From Linyphia triangularis (lineage: Eukaryota; Arthropoda; Arachnida; Araneae; Linyphiidae), in NCBI GenBank assembly GCA_963978545.1, contig OZ021732.1, forward strand, positions 29,604,123 to 29,668,122: a stretch of DNA of 64,000 nt. The letters are read 5' to 3'. A program made the translations under genes and the position numbers. This document shows, in pieces, positions 11,427 through 24,200 of the stretch. The notes under the pieces were generated by a model. The model was not told the DNA's origin. It ran no database searches and saw only the letters and a list, made by a program, of their open reading frames with translations. How positions within the stretch are numbered: the first letter of the stretch is position 1; every line of letters starts with the position of its first letter.

Positions 11427-11940
11427 GCTCTGAGTACTGTTGTCGACTTGTACTTTGAAGACAAAGTTATCCAAACAGAATTTCTAGTATTGCCTGAAGC
11501 AAAAGGAAATAAGACTTTGTTAAGAATGGATTTTCTCCAGGCAGCTGGAATCGTCCTTGATGTCCAAGATGGAAAATGGCATTTTCCCGAAAATCCTCAA
11601 ATACAGTATAAGTTCTTCAAAAAGGCTGTAGAAGAAACAACCATTGGCTCATTCGAACTTCGGGAAGATGAAGGTAAACACCTGTCCCTAGAACAGACAA
11701 GAAAACTGAACACACTCCTGCATAAAAACGAGACATGCTTCCAGCCAGGGGGAGAACCAACTCCGTACATAGAACACCGAATTGATACAGGTGATCCTAC
11801 ACCGGTAGCAACGTCCCCTTACCGGGTGATGCTCCTGCAAAGAAGGAAATTTTGAAGGAACAGATTGAAGACTTGACCCCTGATGGGTGCGCTATCACTG
11901 TGGGCATGCTATAAGTCCAGTGATATTCGAAAAGGATAAA
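11427..11940 (+). pseudogene. Gypsy pol: end of protease and start of reverse transcriptase
   Basis: Continues the frame broken at 7548. It includes the post-protease motif LPEAKGNKTLL..DFL and the block before reverse transcriptase (EHRIDTGD...PYR, about 11770-11826). A frameshift near 11830 is followed, in another frame, by AKKEILKEQIEDL, and a further shift lies near 11900. At about 11935, just after the segment corresponding to PVI...KDKW, the sequence jumps to the linker before integrase. The palm domain with its YxDD motif and RNase H are thus deleted. Confidence 0.8.
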
Positions 11941-13095
11941 TGGAAGACGAAGAATTGAAGAAAATAATTGAATGTTTTGAAAGTATGGACAAGGATGAGA
12001 ACTTTGCCAACTACACCAGTCGTGGATATTTAATAAATCAAGGTATCCTGTATAGATATTCACCTGAACATGATGATGAAGAAGCCCAGCTTGTAGTTCC
12101 TATACAAGAAAGAGAAAGAATCCTTCAAGAGTACCAAAATGTCCCGACCGCTGGTCATTACGGTGTTGATAATACATACAAGAAAATTGCATCTAGATGC
12201 TATTTCCTAGGTATGAAAAAGTTCATTTCAGAATACATCAGGACTTGTCCAGAATGTAATCGATATAAATCAACAAATCAGAAACCAGCAGGACTCTTGA
12301 GAACATCCATTTACGCACAAAGATTCAAGACTCTGGCCATCGATCTCTTTGGCCCTCTAATCGAAACCTCCACTGGGAAAAAAGTGGATCTTCGTTGTTG
12401 AAGATATATCCACCAAATGGGTTGAACTGTTTGCTCACGCCGAAGCCACTGCGGCCAAATGTGCTAAAATCCTAATAGAAGATGTATTCCTGCGATATGG
12501 CATTCCGAGACGATTAATCAGCGACAACGGACCACAATTCGTAAGTGCTGTCATGCAATTGACTTGTGACTTGTTAGGGATTACTCAAGACCTTATTCCA
12601 GTATATCATCCACAAGCCAATCCGTCAGAACGCAAAAATCGTGACTTAAAACCTCGCCTAGCTATTCTAATTGGAGAACATTCATCTTGGGAAGACAAGT
12701 TACCTTTAATTCGTTTCGCAATGAACACCTCAGTGTGCGACACCACCGGTCACACAGCTGCTTTTTTACAATTTGGAAGACAGTTGAGAACAACAGATGA
12801 TATCCGGCACGATCTACGACAGGTGATCGACAATGATAATTTTGTACCTGGAGATCACACCTTATCTCAAGAGATTTGCCAACTCAATCTTGGATGTTAA
12901 AGATAGAGTTGAGCAGAAGCAGGATCGGCAAAAGGAAAACTTCGATCGACAAAGAAGACAAAAGTATTTTAAACCTGGGGATAAAATTTGGGTGCCCATT
13001 CATCCCATAAGCCGGAAAAATAGAAGCAAGAAATTCATGCCAAAAAGGGAAGGCTCTTACCTCATTCTTACCTTAAGATCACCAACGACATACGA
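11940..13095 (+). pseudogene. Gypsy integrase with frameshifts
   Basis: Linker and integrase spread over three frames (11940-12401, about 12378-12842, 12840-13095). The zinc-binding region (about 12150-12270) shows GHYGV, a Y.FLGM..FI motif and CPEC; the first histidine of the HHCC set appears to be glutamine. All three catalytic acids are seen: D in AIDLFGP (about 12336-12356), D in SDNGPQF (about 12520-12540) and E in SERKNRD (about 12628). Frameshifts lie at the A-run near 12380 and near 12840. A tail with KPGD and KFMPKREG (about 12975-13050) corresponds to the Gypsy integrase C-terminal module. hAT number 2 interrupts the frame at 13096. Confidence 0.88.
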
Positions 13096-14846
13096 CAGTG
13101 ATTCTCAACCTGAGGGGCGCGAGCACACTAGAAGGGAGGTGCGAGAATATCCAAGAGAAAATATTATTTAAAAAAATTGGTTACCTGACTGAAAGGAAAG
13201 CACACATACACATAGAAAACAAAATACATTTCGACATATTTAACAAATAAAGTAAAACAACTTATTAAATCAAAACTTAATTAATCAAAACATATTAAAT
13301 TAAAAATAAATTTAATAATTATTAGTGACTTCCTTGGGCCTGTCTTGCAAAGCAAAGTGTTTCGAAGGAAGGCTTACAGTGGCGGCTCGTGGGTATTAAA
13401 AGTGAGGGGGCCCAAAGTAACAAAGCATGTCATGGGGGGAAAAAACATGCAAATATCAAGACACATGAATTTCATGTAATTTTGTAAATGTTACTTAAAT
13501 ATATATGGGAAAACAAAACTACAAGATTATTAAACAGTTAAATTTTCTAAGCATACTGATATCTGATAAAGTAAATATTTCAATAAAAGGAATTATTATT
13601 ACAAAAACGACGCGACGTTTCGTTTGAGAATGGACGACGTCAGGAAGGGTAAAATGAATGCACTTTCACCTTTTGCTTTTGAAAATTAAAAATGAAGTGG
13701 AGAATTCCTAGGCAAAAAAGTAAAGTACACGCTTAAAATTATTTAATTAAACGTAAAATTACGGCATATCTATTTATAAATTGTTCCGTAAGAAATACGA
13801 TACTCATTCACGGTTGAAAATTCCTGGTTTGAAGCTTTAACTGCTTTGCACCCTTTTGTATGCGATCTGCACCCCCTTGCCACTGTCTATGAGTTTGAGG
13901 GTTTAAATTTTTTATTTGTGGAGATTATTTTAAGGATCTTCTGGTCTTCCGGGAAGCCTACCAAGAGCTGGACGTTATCTCAATGACCAGTGGTCAGTGA
14001 TTAGGAACAGCCATAAGTACAATATTATCGGGACTCACTGTAAGATTTAAAAAAAAAAAAATTAATTAAAGTTTACCTTTTTGCTCCCCCCCCCCCCCCG
14101 TTAAATATAACTAATTACTCCTAATCATATAATGAAAAGTATGTTATAATTAATAATTTTATTAAATTAAGAATAGAGAACACATTAAAATTAACTCATG
14201 TCGATTGGACGAAGTGTAAAAGTTAAACAGCCTTGAAGATAAAACTTTTTTAATATAAGAAAAGTTACCAATATTTTCAACAGTATAAAACATTTTATGT
14301 ACAATACAGGTGGCTGGATTAGATACCAAGAGTGTAGGAAGCAAAAGCTTTTTTATTTTGTTTGACATCATAATTATAAATTAAAATACTAATCACAAAA
14401 AAATAAGTGAAAGTATGAAAACCTATGTCACTCAATTTCTATTCTGTATATAAGAAAAAGAAAACAAAGAGTTAGGGAAGAGTTATAAAATATATAAAGT
14501 CAAAACCTTGGTTAAAAATTCTGTAGAAATCACAGGGGAAAATTTTTCATCAAATATTACATGAATCATAGAAGAAAAAAAAAAAAAAAAAAAATGCCGA
14601 CAGCAACAATTTCACTTTTCGTAACTTTAGAGTAAATATTTAAATAAATAATTTTTAAATGTTTTAAAATAATTTAAATAAATCACTTTAAAGACATCGG
14701 TACTGCTTCTAATATTCAAGTCAATGATATTTCATGAAAAAATTCATGCAAAATAATTTTGGCTTAACATTAGAACTAATGAAAAATGCCATTAACTTAG
14801 AATGGGCAATATTTATAAATTTACAACTAAAGTCAAAGGCAACTAT

Positions 14847-15249
14847 CAGTGTTCCCACTCAAATCACAGAATGAAAATCAATGACTTTTAAGGACCTAAT
14901 TGTTTTTAAGGACCTATGAAAATTCGTTTTCAGGCATCATGTCTATATTTAAATTTAATTAATAAAGTATATTTTACCAAAAAAAGTTACAAGTGGTGGA
15001 TGCGTAATACAAATATGTCGGAAAATTCTTATACTGTGCAGATAAGTGGCAGTCACACGGGTATAGCAAGTCCGAGTTGTATTTTTATAAATTTTGCAGT
15101 TGGACAACATCTGTAAAAATTAAAGACCTCTAAGCATTTTCAATGATTTTTAAGCACCTCTAAGCATTTTCAAGCACTTTCAAGGCCTTGAAAACAAGTT
15201 CAAAAATATTAAGCACTTTAAATGACTTTCAATGACCGTGGGAACCCTG
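14847..15249. mobile_element. Small hAT-like MITE with CAGKGTTCCCAC ends
   Basis: The left end is CAGTGTTCCCACTC and the right end is the complement of CAGGGTTCCCACGGTC. The interior has repeated phrases of the type aatgacttttaaggacct / aagcactttcaaggcctt in opposing orientation. No clear 8-bp duplication is visible at the borders, so the limits are set by the inverted repeats. Confidence 0.55.
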
Positions 15250-16672
15250 TATATTGACAAGTTCAACAGTTTTGATTTAAATTCATGAAAAAATTAATAA
15301 TTACTTGATTTGAGGATGAATAATTACTTGAAAAATGCATTGCATATGCATCTCAAATTTGAGATGTCTACTTACATTGAAACCAACCTTCAAAACATCC
15401 GATGTGGCTCGATTCGACGACGTTTCACATGTGAATTGAATATATTGCCTCTGGTCAATGAGTTTTGACATAGCGATAGTTAAAAATAGGTGTTTTACCA
15501 TGATTCTTGATATTTTGAAAAGAAGTTGAGCAAACATGGAACTCGCTTCAAATTTTAATATTTTATTTATTTCAGAATTTATTTTGAGAATTGGATCCTA
15601 CCTGAGTTAAGAATAAACATCGTTTCTTCAATTTTAAGAATGCCCAAATTTTATTTGACAATTTCAAATTGCTTGTATGATTTTGCTTTTTAAAGGGTGT
15701 AGGTTCATGACTCAGATTCTTTACTAAACGCTCATGAAATTTTTTTCTGGTAACAGTAACTAGATTTGCTTTATCTACTTTTACATATTATTTAGGAGAG
15801 AGGGAGAGGGGGGGGGGGGGTTTGGAAAATTCTGTAACTGTGACGTTTATCTTTTAACTTTAACACAGCATTATACGATGGCTTAGTTCTAGTGGAGCCA
15901 CTTATTTAGAGAAGAACATTTTTTATTCTCTGTATAGAAATTCTTTCGTTGATGGCATCGGATTGAAAGTTACCGTTAATAGTTTAATAGGATATCAAAT
16001 ATTAATGTGAGACAAATCAGTTCTTCCGATCATATGGACGACATTTAAATACTCAAACATTTTTCGGGAAAAAAGTAAATATCTAAATAAAAACAATTTG
16101 TAGAGAAAATCTTACTCTTACATTTTGAAAAACAAAGTGCGAAAATGAATGCAATGGATATTTATTGTAGCCATTTTTTCGCACCGTCATACTAGAGGAC
16201 CAACGTGCAATCGCCGTCTCTACAAAAAATACCCATTCCTTTACATAGAAGTCCAGCCCAGAGCAGAGCTATCAGGGATGTTTTAGAAATTCTGTATTTA
16301 TGCTTTGGCAAAACAGGAAGTCACGTGAAAGTCCCAACCTTATATGCCCTATCGGTTTCAAATTCAAGGTTGTCCGAAGAAGGGGTCATTTTGTCCCCAG
16401 GAAAACTAGCATCTTTAAGAGAAGGGTCGCTTTTTTGCAGTAATGATTGTGATTGATTAAAAAATTTCGAGTTTGTTGCAAAAGCTCCCTGCTCCCTTCA
16501 CAATAGTTAATGTCTAATGAGAGAATAAATAAGTTTTAAGCTTTTTTTTCTTTAAATATTAAAAAAATTCCACAACAAAACAATATTAATAAGCATATAT
16601 GTAAGTGGGGCCAGGGTCCAAAAAAGTGAGGGGGCCCAGGCCCCCCCTGGCCCCCTGCACTAGCCGCCACTG
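15250..16672. other. Right part of hAT number 3, unassigned sequence
   Basis: No gene recognised. An 83-codon frame at 16205-16456 shows no family features. The final 60 bases are very G/C-rich (gggccc/ggcccccc repeats) and mirror the left sub-terminal region. Confidence 0.4.
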
Positions 16673-17333
16673 AAGGCTTAATATTAGAAATAGCCACTCT
16701 CAGTTTTGTTTCTATATTTCGCAGAGGTCTATAATTTGTCTTCAAAGAAACCACAGCAGAAAATCCAGTTTCACAAAGGTAGGATGTTGAAATTGGTAAT
16801 AGAATGCGAAATGCCCTTGTTTTTAGTGCAGAAAAATCATCCTCTACTCCTTCCCAAAATTCAAATAGTGATTTATTACTAAATTGTCTTTTGGTTTCGC
16901 TACTTGTCGTGTAGTCTATGAATTTTTCTTCCTCATTAATTGAGAGTCCTTCGGGAGTCACTAACCCACTCGTAACTTGCTATCAGTTTGTCGTCAGCAA
17001 GAAAATACCTTTTAAAATTCTTTGCCAGCATGGCTAAATGATTTTCAATGGCTACAAAACAACTTTTACATGTTCTTCTTCAGTCTTGTAAGTTTTAGTA
17101 CAATCATTCACATTTGCAAACAGTGTTAGGTTTTTTTGCTTTAAATTTCTACACCACAATTCCAATTTTCTACAAAAAGCATTAACTTTATCACTCGTAT
17201 CCAACATATGTGTATTTGCTCCTTGGAGTAGAAGATTCAAGTTATTCAATTTCTCGAATATGTCGACCAAGTAGCTCATTTTCATCACAAATAAACCATC
17301 GCGAAAATTCTCGGCTTCCGGTCTGTTTTCTTA

Positions 17334-17438
<105 letters not shown>

Positions 17439-18769
17439 TCAACCCATGTCTTTACAATGTGTGGGAAAGATTCTAGATTTCAGGGGTCTCATTTTTATAA
17501 AATTTACTACGGTTACAACCGTAGTTAACACAATATTCAGACCAGGACTCATCTCTTTCGAAGCTAAAGCTTCTCTGTGGATCATGCAATGTGTCCAGAT
17601 GCAATGAGGCGATTTTTGTTTTACAAGTGCTTGTATACCTTGGAATCTTCCGGACATTGAACGAGCACCATCGGTGCATATTCCGAAGCAATTTTTCCTT
17701 TCTATGTTTGCCTCATTCATAAAATCATTTAAAATAGCAAATAATGTTGGGAGTTCTATTGGTTTGCAGAAAACTGGTTCTTCTACTACTGACATATTAT
17801 CACAAAATCGAACATAGGCAATTAAATGAGCATCTTTATTACTATCTCTTGCTTCATCAAGCTGTATTGAAAACAATTTGTCACAACTTCGTGAAAAGCT
17901 GACACTGTACATCTTTAGCTATATCACCAATTCAATAAGCAACAGTATCATTTGAAAGAGATATGGATTGCAATTGTTTTTAAAAATTATTTCCAAACAT
18001 AGTTTCTACAATCTCAATTGCTGCTGGCAAAATAAGGTCTTCACCAATGGTGTGAGGCTTTTTACATGTTTCTATTTTATATGAAACTTTGTACAATGCA
18101 ATTAAACCTTTTTTTATTCACAGAAAGGTTTCCTTAAAAAAATGATTTTGCTTTTTATATGATTTTAATTTTTATTCGAAGAAATCTCTGGGTTTGTGGA
18201 CTTACTCACTATGAAGCGTTTCCAAATATCGTTAAAGTTTATTAGGTTTCATGCTGTCTGCGGCCAATATTTTTGAGCAAATGATACACAGGGGCCTTTC
18301 TTCTTCATTTACTTCAGTACTAAAAAACCCAAAATTTTAAGTATTCTTGAGAATATTTTCTTGATTATATTTTTGGAACCACGCTCGTTTGTGTACTTTT
18401 TGATGCTTGACTATCGTCTAATGCTCGCTTACTTCCGCTGAAAAATTTATGAGTCTGCATAAATCTGTTACCGTGAATATTTAATGTGGTGAATTGCAAT
18501 TAACACGAAACCATATATAACATACACATTCACGATAGATTCGATAGCTATTGAAGGATCGACTCGAATATGAGACTGGCTGGAATTGAAACTTGTGTTA
18601 TCGAACATTTTCCTTCTTCCTATGAGAACACATTTGCTCTGTGCGTGCTCGAGACGGCATCGATCGTGTTCACCGCCCGTACATTTTATTGTAAGCGGTG
18701 GGCGTGATGAAAATTATGATTGAAAACTGGGCCGCGAATACTGAAAGGTTGAGAAACGCTGACATACGA

Positions 18770-18971
18770 GATTGTCGACCCAGCCACCCCAGACCAAGTT
18801 CTTGGAACTTACCACTTATCTGCCCTAAAGCACTATCATGAGTCGGAAACAGAAAGAGACATTCGACCTGTGGCGCCTCTAAGGAAAGGTGGACGCCGCA
18901 AAAAAATGACTCCCTGGTTCTTCGTCGGGACGGCATCGGAACCAGAGGGGGAGTCTATAACAGACGCTTAA
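18770..18971 (+). pseudogene. C-terminal end of Gypsy pol after the hAT insertion
   Basis: The pol frame resumes after the target duplication with EIVDPATPDQVLGTYH and ALKHY, the tail typical of this Gypsy group, then a basic stretch (LRKGGRRKK), and ends at TAA 18969-18971. The last codons run through the purine tract and 16 bases into the 3' LTR, as is usual in compact LTR elements. Confidence 0.8.
18944..18953 (+). other. Polypurine tract of the Gypsy element
   Basis: AGAGGGGGAG directly upstream of the 3' LTR, the position of the plus-strand primer site in LTR retrotransposons. Confidence 0.65.
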
Positions 18972-19306
18972 AAGTATGAATAAAGAGGGAGCCACCTCCT
19001 TCACACCCTCAACTTTATAAGTGGATAATTATGTCATTACTTTTTTAACCAGAGAGAGAGGATTCATTTATCAGTAAAGACGTGCTGTCTATCTTTCCAC
19101 GATTTAATTTTGATTCAGGTATTTCCTTATTAAATTTAATGTTTCCTTTTGTATTGTACCCTAATGTACTGTTTGTATCAATTATTTAAATTTACATGTT
19201 TGTTTGTCCTTTAGAAACTGCAATTAAAAGCAAGTTTAAAATTTACTCTCGAGATCTTTTGTTCACGTTGGTTACACACCATATATTTACTTAATAAGCA
19301 GTTACA
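18956..19306 (+). repeat. 3' LTR of the Gypsy element
   Basis: Begins with TATAAC (probably a mutated TGTAAC) and ends with GTTACA, an inverted pair. Bases 19032-19306 match the 5' LTR. It directly follows a purine tract. A target duplication cannot be checked because the left end of the element is lost. Confidence 0.85.
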
Positions 19307-20339
19307 TTACAATAATTTGAATACTATCGTATTACGATTGCAGGAATAGAAATCCCTAGGACTATATTAACTATGAACAATGAATCTCCCCCCCCCCCCC
19401 CATAGAAAAAAGCAAAAGCAATTTAAGAACACAATACAAAATTTAGAAGAATAAAAAATGCACATCTTATTACAAAAGAAACATACAGAAAATTATTTAA
19501 ATTAGTCGTTAAATGTTTTCTTATATTTTGCTTAGAATGAAGAAGTTTTTTTTTAAGTATTCGAATAATTTGATTAGTTTGGTTTTTTTTTTTCCAACCT
19601 CCATTACCTTGTGAAAAAATGAATGCTATAAATGTGAAAAATTTATTACTCATAATATAGAATTACATTCATCATATTTAATAAAAGCAATATCTCTGTT
19701 AAATCAATTAAGACATGTGGTCGAGGTTACTTCCCCTCCCCCCCCCCCTTCTCTCTTTTTTTTTCTCTTTTTGATTTTTTGTCATCTTGAAGAAGGTACT
19801 CTCTAAACTCCTGATTTGTGGTCGTTTTAGGCTCATTGAATTCGGTCCGAAAGCGAATATTTTTACCATTACGCATTTTGGAAATTATACAGCAATAGTT
19901 TTATTGCTAAATAGTACATTTTAGGGATCTGTTTGGGAACCGATTATGCATCTGCTAATACTATCGAAATTTGTTGGAGTTGCAAAAAATGTTGAGCAAA
20001 AATATTTTGGAAGATCTTCAGGGTAAATCTCAATGTAAAGAGGCTTATTTTTAACACTGAGAGGAAAGAGGGGAAATAACGGAAATGCATCAAATTTAAG
20101 TCTTGAATGGGAGGAAATCAGAAAAATACTGCCTCTCTTTGTTAGCAAAATAAATTTCTTTATTTTTGTATGATGTTGTTAGCGAAGTTGCAATACTAAA
20201 ATATACACTAAATGAAGCCTCTAGTCAAATGATAAGTGCTTTAAGATTTAAAAGACTATTTGATGCAATTAATTTAAGTAAAAAAGCTTTAAAAAGATGC
20301 TTTAGAAAATAAGGGATCTATTTTATGAATTTTTTTTAA
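19307..20339. other. Intergenic, AT-rich, no gene
   Basis: Contains a C14 run (19388-19401), a C11 run (19738-19748) beside a T/C-rich tract, and short open frames without family features. Confidence 0.4.
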
Positions 20340-20607
20340 CCTTCCATTAATCATGCACACCTCACAGGTGCATCCCTACTACATTTTCCTCTGTCTTTAT
20401 TTTTATTGAATTACTTGTGATATGATTTTTGAATAAATTTTACTATTTAAATAGATTGTTTAATATTTTATATCTCCACAGAATCTTAAATCATCAACAA
20501 CTATTTAAACTAGAACAAATTTAATTTGGCTCTCAAAAAACCAGAAACACTTCATAGGTGTAACGCGACTAATCATGTCGGAAAGCACAGCGCGAGTAAC
20601 AGAAGGT
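20340..20607. mobile_element. piggyBac-like MITE
   Basis: Flanked by TTAA (20336-20339 and 20608-20611), the piggyBac target. The ends are CCTTCCATTAATC and the complement of ACCTTCTGTTACTC, an imperfect inverted repeat. A short palindrome cacctcacaggtg lies near the left end. It is 268 bp long with no gene. Confidence 0.5.
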
Positions 20608-20611
20608 TTAA

Positions 20612-21184
20612 TCTTGTATCACATCTATTAGCCAACTAAAGGCCCTTAAAACACCATGCCTAGGTCAAATGAACCAATTGCATCCAGTAAAAAATCTTGA
20701 TCTCTGTATATTGTATTATACTAGTAAGAAAACCAATCCCGCCGAGAATAAAGTTAACACGAGGAGATATACAAGAATGTACTTTGTAAGTGGAGTCAAA
20801 CTTTTTAACCCTACTCTTCTTCTAAAATGTTTATTGTTTTCTTATTGTTAAATGCATTGACATTCCAATACTTCATTTGATTCATTTTTTAAAATTACAA
20901 AAAGACCTCAAACCCTAGCCAGACAAAGGGAATTAGTAACAACAGTTAAATTCTTTTTCTTTTCAGTAGTTTAATAATTATTTTAAGAAGTGTTTATACT
21001 TGTGTCAAAATACTAAAAATGAGCAAGTGATGTCTATTCTTTAAAAATAGACATAAAAAATGCATTTTACAACAACATACGGACTTATATAAATGAAACA
21101 TAATTTAAATATTGTGTGTGTGAGAGAGAGAAAATCAAAACACTTATTAAACAAACAACTTTTAATCCATTTTATAAATCACAA
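20612..21184. other. Intergenic 3' flank of exo70, no gene
   Basis: AT-rich; a short GT/GA microsatellite (about 21113-21130) is the only structure seen. Confidence 0.4.
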
Positions 21185-21190
21185 TTTATT
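21185..21190 (-). promoter_or_regulatory. Polyadenylation signal of exo70
   Basis: AATAAA on the minus strand, about 108 bases after the exo70 stop codon. Confidence 0.65.
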
Positions 21191-21297
21191 ATTAAGTTCC
21201 TCATTCTCAGTCTGTAGGCAATATAATTATATAATATGCACCATAATTTAGATCTCATATCTTTGGTCTATTCACAGATATCCAGTCACACTGATGC

Positions 21298-24200
21298 CTA
21301 AGCTGCTGCATCAAAGAATGTATCAATAGTACTTGAAACATCTATTGGTGTATATTTGAAGTATTTCTCCGTATTTTTAGTAAATCCAGCATCAATATAC
21401 CTAACGGAGAAAAAAATTATAGAAATTATTATAAGTATACAAATGCAATTAAAAAAACATAAAACAGACGTCTAAATAATACACTCATTTCAAAAGTGGA
21501 TCAGTAAAAAATCTGCATATATATATAGAAGCAAAAAGAATTTGAATGCATCTTTGTATTATAATTGAAATTAGAATAGTATTTTGCTCCTCCTCGCTTT
21601 GGTTATAATTAACTTTGTTTCATTTTCCACATAATGCCATCCTGAAATTCAAAAATTTCAATGTAATTCACTAGAAGCAAAGGTTTGTAAAACATCGCAA
21701 GAAAATTTATTTGATCAAAAATCAGATCTCGTGATATGAATATTCTTCCATAATATTTAAATACTATAACAACATCATTAAAATGATTAAATGGAAATTT
21801 TAAACTATTAATACAAAATGAAATAAACTAGAAAATAAGAAAAGATGTAATTTAAAATCGTAAGCAATAATAATCACCACCAGAATAATACTGCAATCTC
21901 ATAAATAAGCTGGTTTTTAATCAATTCAAAGCATTCATACTGGTAATAAATAAAGGTTTAAAAACTTTTTAAGTTAATGATAAGTAAAATAAAAACTATT
22001 GTAATGAGTAATATATATTTTACAATAGAACTTTTTTTTTTTCTGATTACATTATATCAGCAATTACATATGCAAGAAAAAATGTATAAAAGAGCTGTGT
22101 GGGAAACATTCCTGTAATATTGTATTAAAAACGTTCAAGAAAGAAGTTATGCATCTCCTTCCATAAATAATTATCACCACTTATATTTATTTGAATATGA
22201 AGAAAATAAATTTTGTAATATATATTTTATAGTAGTATTTGAGATTCCAATCTAAATAAAAAATATCCTGATATCTCTTGTAGTAATAAAAACTTGCTTA
22301 TGTGAATGTTGCTTATTATGGATGTTACTAACATTTAAACTAAAGTAAGTTACATGTATAATAAAAGCACAACAGGAAGAAAATACTAATACTAATTATT
22401 TTCTTGCTAATTATTAGAAACAGTCGGGGCTACAGGTTTTAGTAAAAACGCAGGCTGTTATAATAAATATGTCTTTTGCTAATGAAAAAAGGAATCCACA
22501 TTTGGAATGAAAGTTACATCACATATCTTAAATATAGAGAGGAAAAAAAAAGAGAAAGAAAAAACTGTGCAACAATCTTCTATATAAATAAAACACTATT
22601 TAAAGTGGAGTTTTAAAAATAAAGTTGACAAAACATTTTGAAAATAAGAAACAGATTTTAAAACTTATTGGATTAAAAAAAATTTTTACTTTTCATAGAA
22701 CATGCTATATTTTGGGAGAATAAATTCTTTGTTGTCTCGTTTTAAACTCTCTCTCAATTCTAAATCTGGCACTGCATATGCCTTTTGAGTTCGGGTGATT
22801 TCTTCCATTTCTTTATTGAAGCCATGAAACTTGTCTTTGATATTTTGCTTGTCTTTGTCCCGTAACTAAAAACACATTTAAGAAGAAATATTGTAAGCAT
22901 GATAAATTTCAAGACTTTTTTTCAAATATGAAAATTCTAGTAGATATAGATTTAATTGAATTGTTACAATGATTAATAAGAAAAGGTAGAACTAAATGAA
23001 ACCAAAATTTAATTGATAAGGAGATAGTAATACTTTATGAAACATTGTGCAGAATTCCTCATTGAGAATTATATATGATAATCAAAAAAAAAAAAACTCT
23101 ATAGTCCAAGTATTAGTAGTTTATTGTTAGTATACGCTTCAGATAAAATGAAAAGAAAGAGGTTTGTATTATTCTCCATTGTTGAAGGAAATTCAATTAG
23201 ACGAATATTCCAATAATACAATAAAGCCTATTAAGTTAATTGTCTCTTTATAATTGTAGTTTTATAAAAGAACGAAGTATAAATATAAAGCATAATAAAG
23301 TGAAAGGCCAAAATTGAAGAGAGACAAAAAAAAAAAAAAAAGGCAAGACAAAAATTTGATTAGTTTATTATTATAATTTGAATGCGTAGCAAAAATTCAG
23401 TGTTTGTTTTCAATACTAGATTCTATGAGAAAATAAGTTTCTTGGTACCTTTATGAATTGGAATTTATTTTTTACTATAAGCTTAAAATTCTATTAGAAT
23501 TTGAATTAGAATTGTAATAGAATTTGAATTAGAATTCTAAGAGAAAAAATTCTATTAGAATTTTAAAACTATATTGCTTACCTTCTTACAATGCACAGTT
23601 CTTAATATTTAAGAATACAATTAGATGAAACTACTAAAAAATGTACTTAAAAAACAATAACTTAGATTTGAAAAATTTTGTTTGCTGGACCAATTGCTTT
23701 TGTTTTCGGACCAATAAAACAAAATAACGAATGGAGAATTGCATATAATCATGAAATCTATAAAAAAAATATGGGTAACCCGATATAATAAAAATATTAA
23801 AAGTGTCTCGTATTAGATTGCTGGAACATATATAGAGATATGATAATGCATCCCCAACCAAAAAAATTACTTTTTCAAATATAGAGGGCAAAGAACGAAA
23901 GGGACGACCACCCACCAAATGGATTGAAAGTGTTGAAAAAGATCTAAAACAGATGGGAGTGAACTGATGAAGGGCAATTGTGCCAGATAGAGTCAGATGG
24001 AGAAGAAAATTTTAGAGACAGCCTTAGGCTGTAGTGCTTGTGAAGAAGAAACTATAGTTTCCTTAATTAATTAATTTCATAAGAGCAATATTAGTGATCA
24101 AATAACTTGCATGCAATCTTATATACGTTTTCAATATATTTCATGTCTGGTGTTCTTTACACATAATTTTGCATGAGGGCAAATATCCATATTCAAAAAT

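Larger units (their letters stand above)
13377..16672. mobile_element. hAT-family DNA transposon number 3, inside hAT number 2
   Basis: AAGGCTTA occurs at 13369-13376 and 16673-16680. The ends are CAGTGGCGGCTCGTG and the complement of CAGTGGCGGCTAGTG, a nearly perfect hAT terminal inverted repeat, with gtgagggggccca repeated sub-terminally on both sides. It splits the last 20 or so codons of the transposase of hAT number 2. I see no transposase inside; the interior holds C14 (14086-14099), G13 (15808-15820), a poly(A) tract (about 14574-14594) and the palindromic element at 14847-15249. Confidence 0.9.

Noticed and set aside
16205..16456. 83-codon frame in hAT number 3
   Set aside because: No transposase or other domain features; left as unassigned sequence.
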